Assembly: GCF_902833225.1 (NCBI RefSeq) | Contig: NZ_CADFEI010000013.1 | Span: 1 to 64,000 of the forward strand | Direction: 5' to 3' | DNA length: 64,000 nt | From: Burkholderia sp. BCC1644 | GTDB taxonomy: Bacteria; Pseudomonadota; Gammaproteobacteria; Burkholderiales; Burkholderiaceae | Shown here: positions 24,834-34,180 of the stretch, piece by piece | Layout: each line of letters begins with the position of its first letter | Position numbering within the stretch: position 1 is the stretch's first letter | Made by a program: the position numbers and the translations under genes | Notes under the pieces: model-generated | What the model saw: the letters and a program-made list of their open reading frames with translations, nothing else | Told to the model about the DNA's origin: nothing | Databases searched by the model: none

Positions 24834-26015
24834 TCAGAACTTGTGCCGCATCGCGATGCGAAGCGCGACCTGGTGATTCGACGTCGACGGCGTCAACTGG
24901 TTGATCGACGCGACCGCGCTGCGGCCGGTCGAATCGGTTCCGCTTGCACGCTGATACGTGCCGACGAAGTAGAGGTCCGTGCGTTTCGACAGGAAGTAGT
25001 CGGCACCGACCGACGCCTGGTTGTAGTGAGCGCCCCCGACAGCATCCGCGCCGCTGTTCTTCGTGTAGACATAGTTCGCGCCGACGATCAACGCCGGCGT
25101 GATCTGATACTTCACGTTCAATTCCGCGTTGTTGAATTTCGCGGTACCGCCGATCCCGCCGGCCGGCACGGGGCCCGACGTGGTATCGCCGAGATGGCGG
25201 AACTGCGTATTCGAATACGTCGCGCCCAAGGTCAGCGAACCGATCGTATAAGCGGCACCGGTGCCGATCACCTGCAGCGTATGCGCCGATGCATACCCCG
25301 AAATCACCGGCGACGCACCGAAGTTCGAGCCGGGCACCTCGTTGACCGTCGCGGCGACAGTTCCCCCCGATCCGTAGAAGGACGTATTCGGGTTCCGCAC
25401 GTTGAGGTAGCCCGCGCCCAGCGACAGCGGGCCGTTCGCGTAGCTGGCGCCGGCCGACCAGATCTGGTTGCGCCCGGTGCGGCCCGGCACGCCGCCCAGC
25501 GAGTAGAGCGCGGTCGCGGTCAACCCGTGAAATACCGGGCTGGTGTACTTGATCGCATTGTTGACGCGGTTGGTGTTGTTGAAGTTGTCGTTGTCGGACG
25601 GATGGGCGGCCAGGTAGCCGCCCCATTGATCGCCCGCCTCGAGCAGGCCGACCGAATCGACGACGGAGTCGTATTGACGCCCGAGGGTGACGACGCCGTA
25701 CGGGCCGGAAAGCCCGACATAGACCTGCCGGCCGAATTCGAGTCCGCCCTGGCCGAGCTTGCCGGTGTTGACGTCGAAGCCGTTTTCCATCACGGCCACG
25801 ACGCCGTAGCCGCCGCCGAGATCCTCCTTCACGCGCAACCCCCAGCGGCTTCCGTTCAGCACGCCGCTCGCGAGACTGTAGAGGGGATGGCCGGATGCGT
25901 TGCTGACGTAGTTGACCCCTTCGTCGAGGATCCCGTACAGCTGCACGCTGCTCTGCGCATGTGCCGTGCCGCAGGCGCACCCTACCGCTGCGCAAAGCGC
26001 AATCGTCTTTCTCAT
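24834..26015 (-). CDS. Gram-negative porin (Burkholderia OmpC-like trimeric porin)
   Basis: 393 residues. The signal peptide MRKTIALCAAVGCACGTAHA is cleaved before QSSVQLYGILDEGVNYVS. It has the typical 16-strand porin pattern (SRWGLRVKEDLGGGYGVVAV, LGRQYDSVVD) and a terminal Phe (ALRIAMRHKF) needed for outer-membrane assembly. It lets small hydrophilic solutes through the outer membrane. The ATG at 26015 has TTTGGAGACG upstream; the reading to 26078 lacks a signal peptide at its start. It faces the reductase gene and may import the substrate of nearby catabolic enzymes (inference). Confidence 0.95.
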   Translation of the reverse strand: MRKTIALCAAVGCACGTAHAQSSVQLYGILDEGVNYVSNASGHPLYSLASGVLNGSRWGLRVKEDLGGGYGVVAVMENGFDVNTGKLGQGGLEFGRQVYVGLSGPYGVVTLGRQYDSVVDSVGLLEAGDQWGGYLAAHPSDNDNFNNTNRVNNAIKYTSPVFHGLTATALYSLGGVPGRTGRNQIWSAGASYANGPLSLGAGYLNVRNPNTSFYGSGGTVAATVNEVPGSNFGASPVISGYASAHTLQVIGTGAAYTIGSLTLGATYSNTQFRHLGDTTSGPVPAGGIGGTAKFNNAELNVKYQITPALIVGANYVYTKNSGADAVGGAHYNQASVGADYFLSKRTDLYFVGTYQRASGTDSTGRSAVASINQLTPSTSNHQVALRIAMRHKF

Positions 26016-26446
26016 TGAACGTCTCCAAATTTCTTCTGAATTTACGTGTCGTGACGTAGCAATCAGCGGGCGATTCAATGATTCGGATGACTAAACGAAA
26101 TGGCTCTACGGAGGTCTTTTTCCAACCACCTGTCCATCCGGATCGACCGAACCTGCAACGTCCCGCTGCAGCAACGTTCGGTGATTAGATGCGTGGCCGA
26201 TATCACCGTCAATCGATCGGGCGATCCGATTCCGTGCAGTGAAACTGACGTGCCGCGAGGCCCTGCGCTCCGCGTGGAGACCCTTAAGGGTAAAGCCGCA
26301 GCGCGCGGTCTCGAACGCGTTTTGCCGCGATCGTCCGGCGTTGCGAGCGATACGTCGTGGGGGATGTGGGCGAGATCGATCGCTGGCGTATGCGTGCCTC
26401 CGATCGATCGTGGAAGGGTGATGGTGCAGCGCGTTCGAAACCGTCG
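26016..26446. other. Intergenic region upstream of the porin
   Basis: 431 bases. The 90 bases next to the porin start are AT-rich and must include its promoter. The remainder, to 26446, contains a 120-codon open frame (26100-26462, plus strand), but its composition is irregular and I see no homology, so I do not call it. Confidence 0.4.
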
Positions 26447-26761
26447 TTACTTCACGAGGTGAATTCTTCGTCCGGATTCGGTGGATGTCGACGGCGTATC
26501 GATTCGCACGGTGCCGCCGCCTTCGACGTTCTCCTTTGCGATCCGCATCGCCTGATCGAACTGCGTGCCGGTCGCGACGTGACGATGATCGACGCTGACC
26601 AGCCATCCGCGTCCGCTGTGGCACCAGCGTATCCGCCGCTCGTCCAGCAACGCGGCAAACCATCGCCACAGCGCGGCGTCTTCCGCATTGGCGCTGTCGC
26701 GCGCGGCGGCGCGCGCGCCCATCATGCTCGATAAGTAGTTCTCGGTTCGTCGCTTCTGCAT
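26447..26761 (-). CDS. Hypothetical protein, about 104 residues
   Basis: Start ATG 26761 (GAGGCTCAGACA upstream), MQKRRTENYLSSMMGARAAA. The middle contains WRWFAALLDERRIRWCHSGR and WLVSVDHRHVATGTQFDQAM, with regular residue use. It looks like a small soluble alpha/beta protein with a His-rich turn. I recognise no family. It stands alone with gaps on both sides; the longer frame to 26869 has no better start. Confidence 0.5.
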   Translation of the reverse strand: MQKRRTENYLSSMMGARAAARDSANAEDAALWRWFAALLDERRIRWCHSGRGWLVSVDHRHVATGTQFDQAMRIAKENVEGGGTVRIDTPSTSTESGRRIHLVK

Positions 26762-27264
26762 TGTCTGAGCCTCGCGATGAGCCAGGCTGGCCCGTCGATT
26801 CCGGCATCGCGTCGCACCGGTCGCCGACGCGGCCGCCCTTGACCACGCGTTCGACCGGAACCTGACCATGCCGTAGCATCAACAGTGTCGGTTCGCTTAT
26901 CGCGACGTCAATACCGCTCGTTCGATGATTCCGTACTTCGGAAAGCGTGCCGGAAATATGGAATCCGGCGCGCCGGACGGATCATGCTTCCCGGACGAAA
27001 AGGCGCGAGGCCGGCGTTCCGACGTACGGAACAACCGCCGGCCTCGCATTGACGCTCCCCGGTGCGCCGCACACGATGAATGCCGATGACCGTCGCATTA
27101 CCTGCGACCGGGCCCGGTTCCGGAACAGACGCACGTCCGGAGATCCCGTCGATACGCCGGCACCGCAGGCGCGACGCACGAGCACTTCAATCCGTCACGA
27201 CGACGAATCCGGATGACCTGAACGACGCCGGAGCGTGTGACGTGACCTTCGACCTTGTTTATTC
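26762..27264. other. Gene-poor region before the CoA-transferase gene
   Basis: 503 bases with no defensible gene. Its main feature is the long stem-loop at 27005-27047. Short open frames here (for example 26947-27216) have irregular composition. It separates a leftward and a rightward gene, so promoters for both are expected. Confidence 0.4.
27005..27047. other. Long perfect stem-loop in a divergent intergenic region
   Basis: GCGAGGCCGGCG and CGCCGGCCTCGC are a perfect 12-bp inverted repeat. The 19-base loop itself contains TTCCG-acgta-CGGAA. No T-run follows. It lies 218 bases before the CoA-transferase start, between divergent genes, where a terminator is not expected; a leader attenuator or a remnant of a lost gene's end is possible. 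Confidence 0.5.
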
Positions 27265-28557
27265 ATGAGCCACGCAGAACTCGCGATTCCGGGCGGTTCG
27301 GCCGATGCCCGCCAGGGCGGCGACGGCCGCGCACTTTCCACGCTCATTCGCCCCGGCGACACGGTGATGTGGGGCCAGTCGCACGCCGAGCCGGTGACGC
27401 TGATGCGCGCGCTGGTCGCGCAGCGGCACGACCTGAAGCGGATTCGCCTCTTTCTCGGCATCGGCCTCGCCGACATACTCGCGCCCGACCATGCCGACGC
27501 ATTCGATTTCCTCGCCTACTGCGGCAGCGGCGCGAACCGCAAGCTCGCGCGCGCGAACGTGCTCGACATTCTCCCCGCGCACTATTCGCAACTGCCGGAG
27601 CTGATCCGCAGCGGCGCGTTGCGGATCGACGTCGTGATGCTGCAGGTCTCGCCGCCGGACGAGCAGGGCCGCTACAGTCTCGGGCTCGCACGCGAATACC
27701 TGGTCGAAGCGGTGAAGCATGCGCGGGCGATCATCGCGGAAGTGCATCCCGACGTGCCGTGGACCTATGGCGGGCCCTACTTGCGCGCAGCCGACATCGA
27801 TTTGCTGGTAGCGTCGGACGCGTCGTTCCCGGACGCCGTATCGACCGCTCCCGGGCCGGTGGAACAGGCGATCGGGCAGCACGCCGCATCGCTCGTGGAA
27901 GACGGCGCGACGCTGCAGACGGGCATCGGCGCGATTCCGGATGCGGTGATGGCCGCGCTCCACGGCAAGCGCGACCTGGGCGTGCATACCGGCAGCATCG
28001 GCGACGGCATCGCGACGCTGTGCGAAGCCGGCATCGTGACGAACGCACGCAAGACGATCGACGCGGGCGTCACCGTCGGCGGGGTCATCATCGGCTCCGC
28101 GCACGTGCGCCGTTTTGCGCATCGCAATCCCGCGCTCGAACTGCGCGGTACCGAATACACGCACAACCCGCACGTGCTGCGTCGCATCGATCGCTTCGTT
28201 GCAATCAATTCGGCGGTGGAGGTCGATCTGACAGGCCAGATCAACGCCGAGGTCGCCGCCGGTACGTACGTCGGCGCGATCGGCGGCGTGGCCGATTTCC
28301 TGCGTGCGGCGCAGGCCAGCCGCGGCGGCGTGCCGATCGTTGCGCTGCCTTCCACCGCGAACGCGCACAGCCGCATCGTGCCCCGGCTGTCGGGCCCCGT
28401 CACGGTGCCGCGCAGCGACGCGTGCGTGATCGTCACCGAATACGGGATCGCCGATTTGCGCGGCCTGTCGCTCGCGCAGCGCATTCCGAAGATGATTGCC
28501 ATTGCCCATCCCGATCATCGCGAGCGGCTCGAGCGCGACGCCCACCTGCTCGGCTGA
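27265..28557 (+). CDS. Acetyl-CoA hydrolase/4-hydroxybutyrate CoA-transferase family protein
   Basis: 430 residues of the AbfT/Cat class I CoA-transferase family. LQTGIGAIPDAVMAAL is in the middle, ELRGTEYTHNP and INSAVEVDLTGQINAE are conserved, and VVTEYGIADLRG appears near the end (here IVTEYGIADLRGLS). It transfers CoA from acetyl-CoA or succinyl-CoA to a short acid through a glutamyl-CoA intermediate. ATG 27265 has no strong ribosome site (GACCTTGTTTATTC). It is followed by a damaged CaiB-type gene. Yersinia itaconate CoA-transferase belongs to this family, but the substrate here is unknown. Confidence 0.91.
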   Translation: MSHAELAIPGGSADARQGGDGRALSTLIRPGDTVMWGQSHAEPVTLMRALVAQRHDLKRIRLFLGIGLADILAPDHADAFDFLAYCGSGANRKLARANVLDILPAHYSQLPELIRSGALRIDVVMLQVSPPDEQGRYSLGLAREYLVEAVKHARAIIAEVHPDVPWTYGGPYLRAADIDLLVASDASFPDAVSTAPGPVEQAIGQHAASLVEDGATLQTGIGAIPDAVMAALHGKRDLGVHTGSIGDGIATLCEAGIVTNARKTIDAGVTVGGVIIGSAHVRRFAHRNPALELRGTEYTHNPHVLRRIDRFVAINSAVEVDLTGQINAEVAAGTYVGAIGGVADFLRAAQASRGGVPIVALPSTANAHSRIVPRLSGPVTVPRSDACVIVTEYGIADLRGLSLAQRIPKMIAIAHPDHRERLERDAHLLG

Positions 28558-28701
28558 GCGCGACTGCGCGACGCGCCGCCTCCCGCGCGACCCTCCGTTT
28601 CGATCCGCCCGAAGTGCCGATTCGATTAATCGAAATTGGCCGGATCGCCCGACACGCGTACCCTGAAAACAAAATATTCACGGAGACGATCAAGACGGGC
28701 A

Positions 28702-29339
28702 ATGCAAAAGGGCCGCTTTCGGGAATCAGGATAGTGGAACTGGGCGGCGTCGGGCCGGTGCCGTTCTGCTGCATGCTGCTGTCGGATCTCGGCACGGACG
28801 TCATCCGTATCGACCGCCCGCCGGGTTACGACGGCGGCCAGCCGGGCGATCCGCGCTTCAACCTGCTGAACCGCGGCCGGCGCAGCGCGGCATTCGACCT
28901 GAAGAAGCCGGAAGCGGCCGACGCGGTGCTGAAACTCGTCGCCCGGGCCGACGCGCTGGTCGAAGGGTTCCGCCCGGGCGTCGCGGAGAAACTGGGCCTC
29001 GGTCCGGACGCGTGCCTCGCGGTCAACCCGGCGCTCGTCTACGGCCGCATGACCGGCTGGGGGCAGGACGGCCCGCTCGCGCAGGCGCCGGGCCACGACA
29101 TCAACTACATCTCGCTGAGCGGTGTGCTGCATGCGGTCGGCGCGGCCGGCGGCCCCCCTGTGATCGCGCTCAACCTGGCCGGCGATTTCGGCGGCGGCTC
29201 GCTGTATCTCGCGCTCGGGGTGGTGTCGGCGCTGCTCGAGAGCCGGCGCTCGGGGCAGGGGCAGGTCGTGGACGCCGCGATGGTCGACGGTTCGGCGTCG
29301 CTGATGACGCTCTTCTACGGCATGTTCGCGAGCGGGTAA
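28702..29339 (+). pseudogene. Broken AMACR-type class III CoA-transferase
   Basis: About 215 codons of an AMACR-like protein (GIRIVELGGVGPVPFCCMLL, His in PGHDINYIS, Asp in LAGDFGGGSLYLALG). It is cut at GMFASG-stop, roughly half the normal 390 residues. The 5' end is also odd: the only ATG (28702) is in a different frame from the coding sequence. One additional A in the AAAA run at 28706-28709 would restore ATG-CAA-AAA-GGG-CCG, so a one-base loss is likely. The 3' break is the junction with a LysR fragment and IS sequence on the opposite strand. Confidence 0.8.
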
Positions 29340-29491
29340 TAGGAGTGATAGCCCTCGAACGTCTTGCACCACGCGCCCAGCACCTCGACCAGTTGCCCGG
29401 ACGCGAGCGCAGCGCGCACGTACTCTTCAGGCAGATAGGCGAGCCCGAGGCCAGCGAACGTCGCATCCCGCACGGGTGCGATGTTGCTGGG
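29333..29491 (-). pseudogene. C-terminal fragment of another LysR-family regulator
   Basis: Minus-strand residues GLGLAYLPEEYVRAALASGQ and WCKTFEGYHSYYP match the LysR effector domain (family knowledge). The sequence stops at YYP, exactly where the broken CoA-transferase begins on the other strand, and lacks the usual RRQMPAKLR continuation. Upstream it is fused in frame to an IS transposase start. It overlaps, so cannot be the other half of, the fragment at 23349-23510. Confidence 0.75.
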
Positions 29492-29735
29492 CACCAGCGG
29501 GCGAATCTGCCGTGTCGTCAGTTCCAGCCGCTCCGCTGCGCGCCACGGCTTGAGCTTGCCGTCCGCCACGTCCTGAATGACCTTGAATCGGTCCAGTTCG
29601 CGCATCGTCATCGTGATCCGTTCCGTTGCAGCCATCGCAGCCTCCGGCGCCGGACACCCGGCGGCCGGACAGCTTACGCGGCGCGAAAGCGGACATTTCT
29701 ATGTAGCCAAAAGCGGACATTTCTATCTAGCCTCT
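29492..29735 (-). mobile_element. 5' end of an insertion sequence with truncated transposase
   Basis: The minus-strand frame starting at 29635 reads MTMRELDRFKVIQ, then GKLKPWRAAERLELTTRQI. This is the N-terminal helix-turn-helix of transposases I associate with ISNCY-type elements (R/KxxRAAExLxLTxRQI). After about 48 residues it fuses to LysR sequence, so most of the transposase is deleted. The IS end is marked by the tandem repeat at 29686-29732. The right boundary is about 29735; the left is lost. Confidence 0.7.
29686..29732. repeat. Tandem 23-base repeat at the IS end
   Basis: AAAGCGGACATTTCTATGTA-GCC (29686-29708) and AAAGCGGACATTTCTATCTA-GCC (29710-29732) differ by one base and have a 24-base period. 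They lie just outside the transposase start and look like the transposase-binding terminal repeats. Confidence 0.8.
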
Positions 29736-29761
29736 ACACCAAAAAAATTTGATCATCAGCA

Positions 29762-29884
29762 TTATGTCAAGTCAAGAATCTGTTCAAATGCAGTACACGC
29801 CCCGAGTAATACTGACTTCTCCAGAAACGCGGCGACTTCCTCACGCAACTCGGCCTCGTCGTCGAGCAACAGCACCTTAGCCAT
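29762..29884 (-). pseudogene. N-terminal fragment of a response regulator
   Basis: A 40-codon frame from ATG 29884 (GGCGGTGAG upstream) reads MAKVLLLDDEAELREEVAAF, the start of a receiver domain with its acidic DDE pocket. It then changes after about residue 23 into unrelated sequence (SVLLGACTAFEQILDLT, stop). The phosphoacceptor Asp and everything after it are missing. The break falls between this gene and the IS end. Confidence 0.7.
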
Positions 29885-30284
29885 CTCACCGCCCTGGCCG
29901 CCTGCGTCATCGACCCCACAATTGCTTGCGTTTCGCGAGCACGGCGAATTCTAGCCGACGATTACCGTGGAGACGATGGCCGGCTGCAAGGAATCAATGG
30001 TTGGGCGAGGCACAACAACATCCCGCATCGAATATCTTTGATATCAGTCAACGATCGTTCTTGACCACACACGCCAATTCTTGCGGTTGATCCTTCAATT
30101 GCCGCCGAACGTTGTCCGACAAACTCGGAGTATGGCGAACGTCCGCCAATACCGACCCGGCCTGCGTCCGGGCGACATTGATTCGTCTGACGGACAGTGA
30201 TAGCGTCGCGTGCAGGAACAGCGCATCGTCATTCATTCCGGTATTTGCCGTCACATTGGTTTTTTGCCAGTCTGAGGAAGCGGC
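29885..30284. other. Intergenic region upstream of the hybrid kinase
   Basis: 400 bases. The first part carries the ribosome site of the truncated receiver gene (minus strand). A 10-base palindrome AACGATCGTT is at 30050-30059. TCTGAGGAAGCGGC at the right end serves the TTG start of the kinase. I see no gene. Confidence 0.4.
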
Positions 30285-33200
30285 TTGAAGCGAAACTACC
30301 GAATATCGCGGGTGTCCGTGACGGCCGCGGCCATACTCGTTCTCGGCTTGATGTTCAGCCTGGCGGCAGGTCATTTTGTTGCCGACGGCAATGAACGCGA
30401 AACGCGGGCCGCATTCAGCCAGGCTGCCAATGACGCGGTCAATACGGTCATCGTACGCATCGGCCGATACGAATACGGGTTGAGAGGCGCGCGAGGGGCG
30501 ATCGTCACCGCCGGCGACGATCGCATCAGCCGGGACACCTTCCACCGCTACAGCCAGACGCGCGACATCGAACGCGAATTTCCGGGCGCGATGGGTTTCG
30601 GATTCGTTCGCAGGGTCGCGCCGCCGGACTCCGCCCGGTTCGTCGAACGTCAGCGCTTGGACGGGGCCCCCGGCTTCGCTATCCGCCAGATCGCCCCGCA
30701 CGACGGCGAGCTGGACGTCGTGGCATACGTCGAACCCGAAACGCCGAACCGTGCCGCAATCGGCCTCGACATCGCGTCCGAGCCCAATCGGCATGCCGCG
30801 GCATTGACCTCGATGCGCACCGGAGTCGCCACGCTGACGAGTCCCATCACGCTTGTCCAGGCGAGCGGCAAGGCACGGCAATCGTTTCTGTTCATGCTGC
30901 CGATCTATCGCCCGGGTGCGCCACTCCGGACGGCTTCGGAGCGCGAGGCCGCGGCGATCGGCTGGAGCTACGCGGCACTCGTCATGGAGGAAGTGCTGTC
31001 CGACCTCAACTTCCAGCGAAACGGCATCCGGCTGTCGGTCGAGGACCTCACCGTGCCCGGTCACCCCGTGCCGTTCTATACGTTCGGTGGGCCGCCCTCC
31101 TCCAGCTCCGCCGGGCGCGTTGCCTTCGTGACGCAACGGCAAGTCTACGGACGCACCTGGTCGTTCACGTGCGAACCGACCCCCGGGTTCGTTGCGTCAT
31201 TGCATCAGACCTCCCCCGCCACCGTCATCGTGGCAGGCGGTGTCGCCAGCGCGTTGGCGGCCCTGATCGCATTCGTGATCGGCCGAGGCGCCGAACGGCG
31301 GCGGCAAGTGCAGGAGGAGCGCTCGGAGGAGCGCGCCAGGCTCGCGGCGATCGTCGAGAGCTCGGCCGATTGCATCGTCGGGATGACACTCGACGGCACC
31401 GTGAGCAGCTGGAATCGCGGTGCGGAATCGATCTTCGGCTACAGCGCGGGCGAGGCGATCGGCCATTCCCTCGCGAGCCTGATCGTTCCGGACGAGCTGG
31501 TTGGCGAAGAGCGGGAATGGCTGGCCATGATCGCGCAGGGGCAGCGCATCCCCGGCCGCCACACGCGCCGGCATCGCAAGGACGGCCATCTGATCGACGT
31601 GTCCGTGACCATTTCACCCATTCTCGGCCTGGCCGGCGAGGTCCTGGGCGTATCGAAAACCGTGCGCGACATTTCCGCGCAAAAGGCCGCGGAAGCACAG
31701 ATCATCGCACTGAACTCCGGCCTCGAGGAGCAGGTCGCGAGGCGCACGGCACAACTGCACGAACTGAATGCGTTGTTGCAGGAACAGCGCCACGAACTGG
31801 CCGCCGCACGCGATCAACTGCTGCTCGCCGCACAGGCAGCGGAGCTGGGCATCTGGACCTGGGACATCGATGCCCGAACGGTCACGTGGAATGCGCGGAT
31901 GTTCGATATCTACGGGTTGCCGTCGTCCACCGCGCAAGAACCGCTGACCGTCGAGCGCTGGCGATCGCTGTTGCATCCCGACGATCGCGAACTGCTGTTT
32001 CATGCGCTCGGCGAGATTCTCGAGCGGCGCGACGCGGCAATCGAGCCGTTTCGCATTGTTCGCCCGGACGGGGAAGTGCGCCATATCCAGGCCAATGCGC
32101 TGGTGGATCGCGACGTCGGAGGCGATGCCGTGCTCATGACGGGAACGCACCGCGATATTTCGGCGCAGTACCAGCTCGAACGCGATCTGCGCAAGGCCAA
32201 GGAGCAGGCCGACACGGCGAACGACGCGAAGTCGGCGTTTCTCGCCAACATGAGTCACGAGATCCGCACGCCGATGAACGGCATCATCGGCATGACGCGG
32301 CTCTGTCTCGACACCAGGCTGAACGAGGAGCAACGCGAATACCTGACCATGGTGCTGTCGTCCGCACAGTCGTTGCTGACGGTGATCAACGACGTACTCG
32401 ACTTCTCGAAGATCGAGGCCGGGAAGCTGCTGCCCGATTCGACGGACTTCAACATTCGCGCGATGCTCACGGAGATGCTCCGAACGACGACCTTCCGGGT
32501 AACCGACCGGCAGGTCGAGATCCTGAGCGAAATCGATCAGGACGTGCCCGATTCGCTGGTCGGCGACGCGGGCCGTCTGCGGCAGGTGCTGACGAATCTG
32601 GTCGGCAACGCGCTGAAATTCACGGAACGCGGCGAAGTGAAACTGTCCGTTCGTCTCGATCGGGCCGTCGCGTCGGAGGTCATGCTGAACTTCTCAGTCT
32701 CCGACACCGGGATTGGCATCGCACCGGAATATCTCGAGCACATTTTCGATTCGTTTTCGCAAGGCGACAGTTCCACGACACGGCGATACGGCGGCACGGG
32801 CCTGGGATTGACCATCTCGTCGCGCCTCGTCGCGATGATGGGAGGCCGTCTGTCGGTACAAAGCTCGCCGGGTGCCGGCAGCACGTTCAGCTTCACGTTA
32901 ACGTTCGCGCTGGGCAGCGGCCCGTCGCTCCCGCATCCGCCGCTACCGCCGACGCTGCGCGGCGTGCGCATTCTGGTCGTCGATGACAACGCAACGAATC
33001 TGCGCCTGATGAACGACATGCTGCGCAACTTCGGCACGAATCCGACCTGTGTCGGCACCAGTGACGACGCGCTGAACGCGCTGTACCGGCAGGCCAGGGC
33101 CGGCGAGCCTTTCGCGATCGCGCTGGTGGACGGCCAACTGCCCGACTGCGACGATTATTCGCTCGCGCTCGAAATCGCGGGCGATCCGTCGCTGCGTCGG

Positions 33201-34163
33201 ACGTCGGTCGTCGTGCTGACGTCGCTCGCCAGCCGGCTCGACAGCGCGACGCTTCGGCAAGCCGGCATTGCCGCGCTGATGACCAAGCCGATCGACCAGT
33301 CCGAGATATTCAACACGTTGGTCAGGATTCTCGGCGACGCGGTCTTCGCGTCCCATCCGCCGACCGACGCGCCGCGCGTACCGGATGCCGAGGCGTCCCC
33401 GAAACACTACGACGTGCTGCTGGTCGAGGACAATCCGATCAATCAGCGGCTCGCGCTGCGCCTGCTCGAAAAACTCGGTCATCGCGCAGAACTGGCGTCG
33501 AACGGCCGGGAGGCGCTCGATAAACTCGAGCGCGGCAGCTTCGATGTCGTCCTAATGGATATCCAGATGCCCGAGATGGACGGGCTGGCGGCGACACGGG
33601 AGTGGCGTGCCCGCGAGCAGCATGGCGAACATGACCGTCTCCCGATCATCGCCATGACCGCGCATGCGATGCAAGGCGACCGGGAGCGCTGCCTCGCCGC
33701 CGGGATGGACGGGTATGTGTCGAAGCCGGTTGCCGTTGACACGCTGGTTCGGGAAATCGAGCGGGTGATCGGCGCGTCGCCGCATCATGCGCTCGTGAGC
33801 GAAGCGGACGAGCGGCCCGTCCTTTACGATCCGCAGATCGCGTTGTCCCGACTGGACGGCGATGCCGGATTGCTGAAGGAACTGGCTCAGTTGCTGGTTG
33901 GCGGATCGAAGCGACAACTGGACGAACTCGACGCGGCAACCGGAGCCTGCGACCTGGCGCAGCTCGCACGCATCGCGCACAAGCTGAAAGGCGATGCGGG
34001 CACGTTCGCGAGCAGCGAGCTCGCGCGCGTCGCACGGAACCTCGAGACGGCCGCCCGGCACGAACAGGTCGATGCCGTCGCCGCCAATAGCGCAGCGTTG
34101 CGGGAAACGTTCGCACGCATGGTCGATCAGGTCGAGCAGCACATTCTCGGCCCCGCGCCGTGA
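30285..34163 (+). CDS. Hybrid sensor histidine kinase (CHASE-PAS-PAS-HisKA-HATPase-REC-REC-Hpt)
   Basis: 1292 residues. Transmembrane helix about 11-31, periplasmic CHASE-like domain about 45-250, second helix about 308-332, PAS about 352-470, PAS about 510-630, HisKA with SHEIRTPMNG (His about 658), HATPase (NLVGNALKFT, DTGIGI, GTGLGL). Two receivers follow (ILVVDDNATN, Asp in ALVDGQLPD; LLVEDNPINQ, Asp in VLMDIQMPEMDG) and a C-terminal Hpt (IAHKLKGDAGTFAS). This is a complete His-Asp-His relay in one protein, so an outside receiver should be the target. The start is TTG 30285 with GAGGAA upstream. The adjacent globin and partner-switching genes face the other way. Confidence 0.94.
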   Translation: MKRNYRISRVSVTAAAILVLGLMFSLAAGHFVADGNERETRAAFSQAANDAVNTVIVRIGRYEYGLRGARGAIVTAGDDRISRDTFHRYSQTRDIEREFPGAMGFGFVRRVAPPDSARFVERQRLDGAPGFAIRQIAPHDGELDVVAYVEPETPNRAAIGLDIASEPNRHAAALTSMRTGVATLTSPITLVQASGKARQSFLFMLPIYRPGAPLRTASEREAAAIGWSYAALVMEEVLSDLNFQRNGIRLSVEDLTVPGHPVPFYTFGGPPSSSSAGRVAFVTQRQVYGRTWSFTCEPTPGFVASLHQTSPATVIVAGGVASALAALIAFVIGRGAERRRQVQEERSEERARLAAIVESSADCIVGMTLDGTVSSWNRGAESIFGYSAGEAIGHSLASLIVPDELVGEEREWLAMIAQGQRIPGRHTRRHRKDGHLIDVSVTISPILGLAGEVLGVSKTVRDISAQKAAEAQIIALNSGLEEQVARRTAQLHELNALLQEQRHELAAARDQLLLAAQAAELGIWTWDIDARTVTWNARMFDIYGLPSSTAQEPLTVERWRSLLHPDDRELLFHALGEILERRDAAIEPFRIVRPDGEVRHIQANALVDRDVGGDAVLMTGTHRDISAQYQLERDLRKAKEQADTANDAKSAFLANMSHEIRTPMNGIIGMTRLCLDTRLNEEQREYLTMVLSSAQSLLTVINDVLDFSKIEAGKLLPDSTDFNIRAMLTEMLRTTTFRVTDRQVEILSEIDQDVPDSLVGDAGRLRQVLTNLVGNALKFTERGEVKLSVRLDRAVASEVMLNFSVSDTGIGIAPEYLEHIFDSFSQGDSSTTRRYGGTGLGLTISSRLVAMMGGRLSVQSSPGAGSTFSFTLTFALGSGPSLPHPPLPPTLRGVRILVVDDNATNLRLMNDMLRNFGTNPTCVGTSDDALNALYRQARAGEPFAIALVDGQLPDCDDYSLALEIAGDPSLRRTSVVVLTSLASRLDSATLRQAGIAALMTKPIDQSEIFNTLVRILGDAVFASHPPTDAPRVPDAEASPKHYDVLLVEDNPINQRLALRLLEKLGHRAELASNGREALDKLERGSFDVVLMDIQMPEMDGLAATREWRAREQHGEHDRLPIIAMTAHAMQGDRERCLAAGMDGYVSKPVAVDTLVREIERVIGASPHHALVSEADERPVLYDPQIALSRLDGDAGLLKELAQLLVGGSKRQLDELDAATGACDLAQLARIAHKLKGDAGTFASSELARVARNLETAARHEQVDAVAANSAALRETFARMVDQVEQHILGPAP

Positions 34164-34180
34164 GCCCCTGCCGCGCGCAG

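Noticed and set aside
26100..26462. 120-codon plus-strand frame beside the porin
   Set aside because: No ribosome site of note, no homology and uneven residue use; overlaps the probable promoter region of the porin.
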